In this document: piece by piece, positions 32,051 to 34,632 of the stretch
How positions within the stretch are numbered: the first letter of the stretch is position 1
Layout of the letters: the number at the start of each line of letters is the position of its first letter
NCBI GenBank assembly: GCA_019748295.1
Contig: JAIEPT010000009.1
Location: forward strand, 1-34,632
From: Gemmataceae bacterium
GTDB taxonomy: Bacteria > Planctomycetota > Planctomycetia > Gemmatales > Gemmataceae
Direction: 5' to 3'
Length of the DNA stretch: 34,632 bases
Program-made: the position numbers and the translations under genes
Notes under the pieces: model-generated
Seen by the model: only the letters and a program-made list of their open reading frames with translations
Database searches by the model: none
What the model was told of the DNA's origin: nothing

Positions 32051-32647
32051 CTATTTGATCTTCAACAGCTCCGACTCCGTCCACGGTTCGGCGCGATCCT
32101 TCGTCGCGGCGCGAATGCGGGTGACCGTCGCCGGTTCGACCGGTTTGGCGAACTCGCCCCATTCGCGGCGGACGTACGTCAGGATGCCGGCAATCTTCTG
32201 GTCGTCGAGGGCCATCGCCATGGCGGGCATCGATTGAGCGCCGTCGCGGTTGTAGACCTCATTGTTGATTTTGATCGGATCGCGGACGCCCTGAAGCACC
32301 ATGCGCACCAGACGCTCTTCCGAGCCTCGCAGCCAATCGGAATCGACGAGGAGGGGACCCGAGCCGGCGATGCCGTAACCGAGCGGATGATGGCAGTTGC
32401 CGCAGAGCGATTGGTATTCTTTGCGGCCAAGGTCATTGAGCGCCTGATGCTCCGCGGAGAGCTTCGGCGGTTGCGGAATCGGCTTGCCGTCCTTGCCGGG
32501 CCAATCGAAGTTCTTCGCGAGCGTTTCGGCCGTGTTTTTCACGTTCGCGTCGGACGAATGGAGCAGGGGGCGGGAGGGCGAATGGAACCGAAATGGAACC
32601 GGCGGGCGGCGTAATGCGAATGGGGGAGTCGCGTTGGGCGGATGCAA
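32051..32647 (-). pseudogene. 5'-truncated planctomycete heme protein, C-terminal cytochrome c module
   Basis: The frame encodes a class I cytochrome c module with the heme site CGNCH (in YQSLCGNCHHPLG), the axial-methionine region SMPAMAMALDDQ, and QKIAGILTYVRREWGE. In planctomycetes this module, introduced by a segment like NTAETLAKNFDWPGKDGKP, normally ends proteins of about 1000 residues with an N-terminal dehydrogenase or HEAT domain. Here homologous-looking sequence begins only near 32560, and everything upstream is repeat-like Pro/Arg-rich translation including the 20-bp repeat at 32581-32600. No signal peptide is present, though heme attachment needs export. I therefore read it as the 3' remnant of a larger gene. 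Confidence 0.65.
32581..32600 (-). repeat. 20-bp repeat shared with 14997-15016
   Basis: On the minus strand, GGTTCCATTTCGGTTCCATT, identical to 14997-15016 on the plus strand. It lies at the point where the cytochrome gene loses its 5' part. Confidence 0.7.
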
Positions 32648-32837
32648 GGTTGGTGGCGGCGTTCGCGAAATGGAACGGGAATGAGGCAGGAGCGTGTCGG
32701 GGCCGGGCCTGACACCTTTTCTCTTCCGACGGGCGATGTTCGCAGGTCGTGAGGACTGGCTGTTTGTGGTGGCCGCGCTGGCGCATGAGCGATTACTCTA
32801 AGGCGAAGATCACACCCCCTCCGAAGGCGAGAGATTC

Positions 32838-34632
<1,795 letters not shown>

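Noticed and set aside
30645-32162. 505-residue minus-strand frame opposite the CBM9-like gene
   Set aside because: Antisense shadow; the plus-strand gene has a signal peptide and family motifs.

Overview
The window reads as a chromosomal segment of a planctomycete. It is GC-rich. It carries a DUF1080 (3-keto-disaccharide hydrolase) protein, the C-terminal c-type cytochrome module typical of very large planctomycete/PVC heme proteins, a transglutaminase-esterase fusion, a ferredoxin-MBL fusion, C-terminal remnants of a REP-associated tyrosine transposase, and many short palindromic repeats between genes. No rRNA, tRNA, phage genes or CRISPR array were seen.

Layout. 154-768: DUF1415 protein. 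1016-9376: a five-gene same-strand cluster (SWIM zinc finger, HEAT-repeat protein, MoxR AAA+ ATPase, DUF5682 protein, VWA/CoxE-like protein). Four of its members match the parts list of the barely characterised Escherichia coli yehL-yehM-yehP-yehQ locus, and the HEAT protein is the extra member. This is the best candidate in the window for an undescribed system: an ATPase-VWA pair like a MoxR chaperone, a zinc-binding protein that may bind nucleic acid, and a DUF5682 protein in which I see a pattern resembling TIKI/TraB hydrolases. 9582-14805: DUF1080 protein, a small disordered protein, a very-long-chain-type acyl-CoA dehydrogenase bracketed by two copies of a short inverted-repeat element, and CTP synthase (pyrG). 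15133-17855: small accessory genes, including one ORF broken by an 8-bp tandem duplication, a HicB antitoxin whose HicA toxin gene is frameshifted, and three membrane proteins.

18049-21949: UV-damage endonuclease (uvsE) convergent with a ferredoxin/MBL protein. The two are separated by a 122-bp MITE-like element whose two ends supply both stop codons. They are followed by a cysteine-less redoxin-domain protein and a small conserved protein. 22026-22290 holds what looks like the 3' end of a group II intron. 22380-28117: a same-strand catabolic group of fused E1 alpha/beta 2-oxoacid (acetoin-type) dehydrogenase, E2 acyltransferase, an SDR whose catalytic Tyr is Phe, and an MFS transporter, with G/C-rich repeats in the spacers. 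28431-31910: secreted transglutaminase-esterase fusion and a CBM9/DOMON-like secreted protein. 32051-34632: a 5'-truncated cytochrome c remnant and an AMP-dependent acyl-CoA synthetase whose 3' end runs into tandem transposase fragments and remains open at the window edge.

Overall this is housekeeping and catabolic chromosome with a heavy load of small non-autonomous repeats and at least four decayed or interrupted genes.
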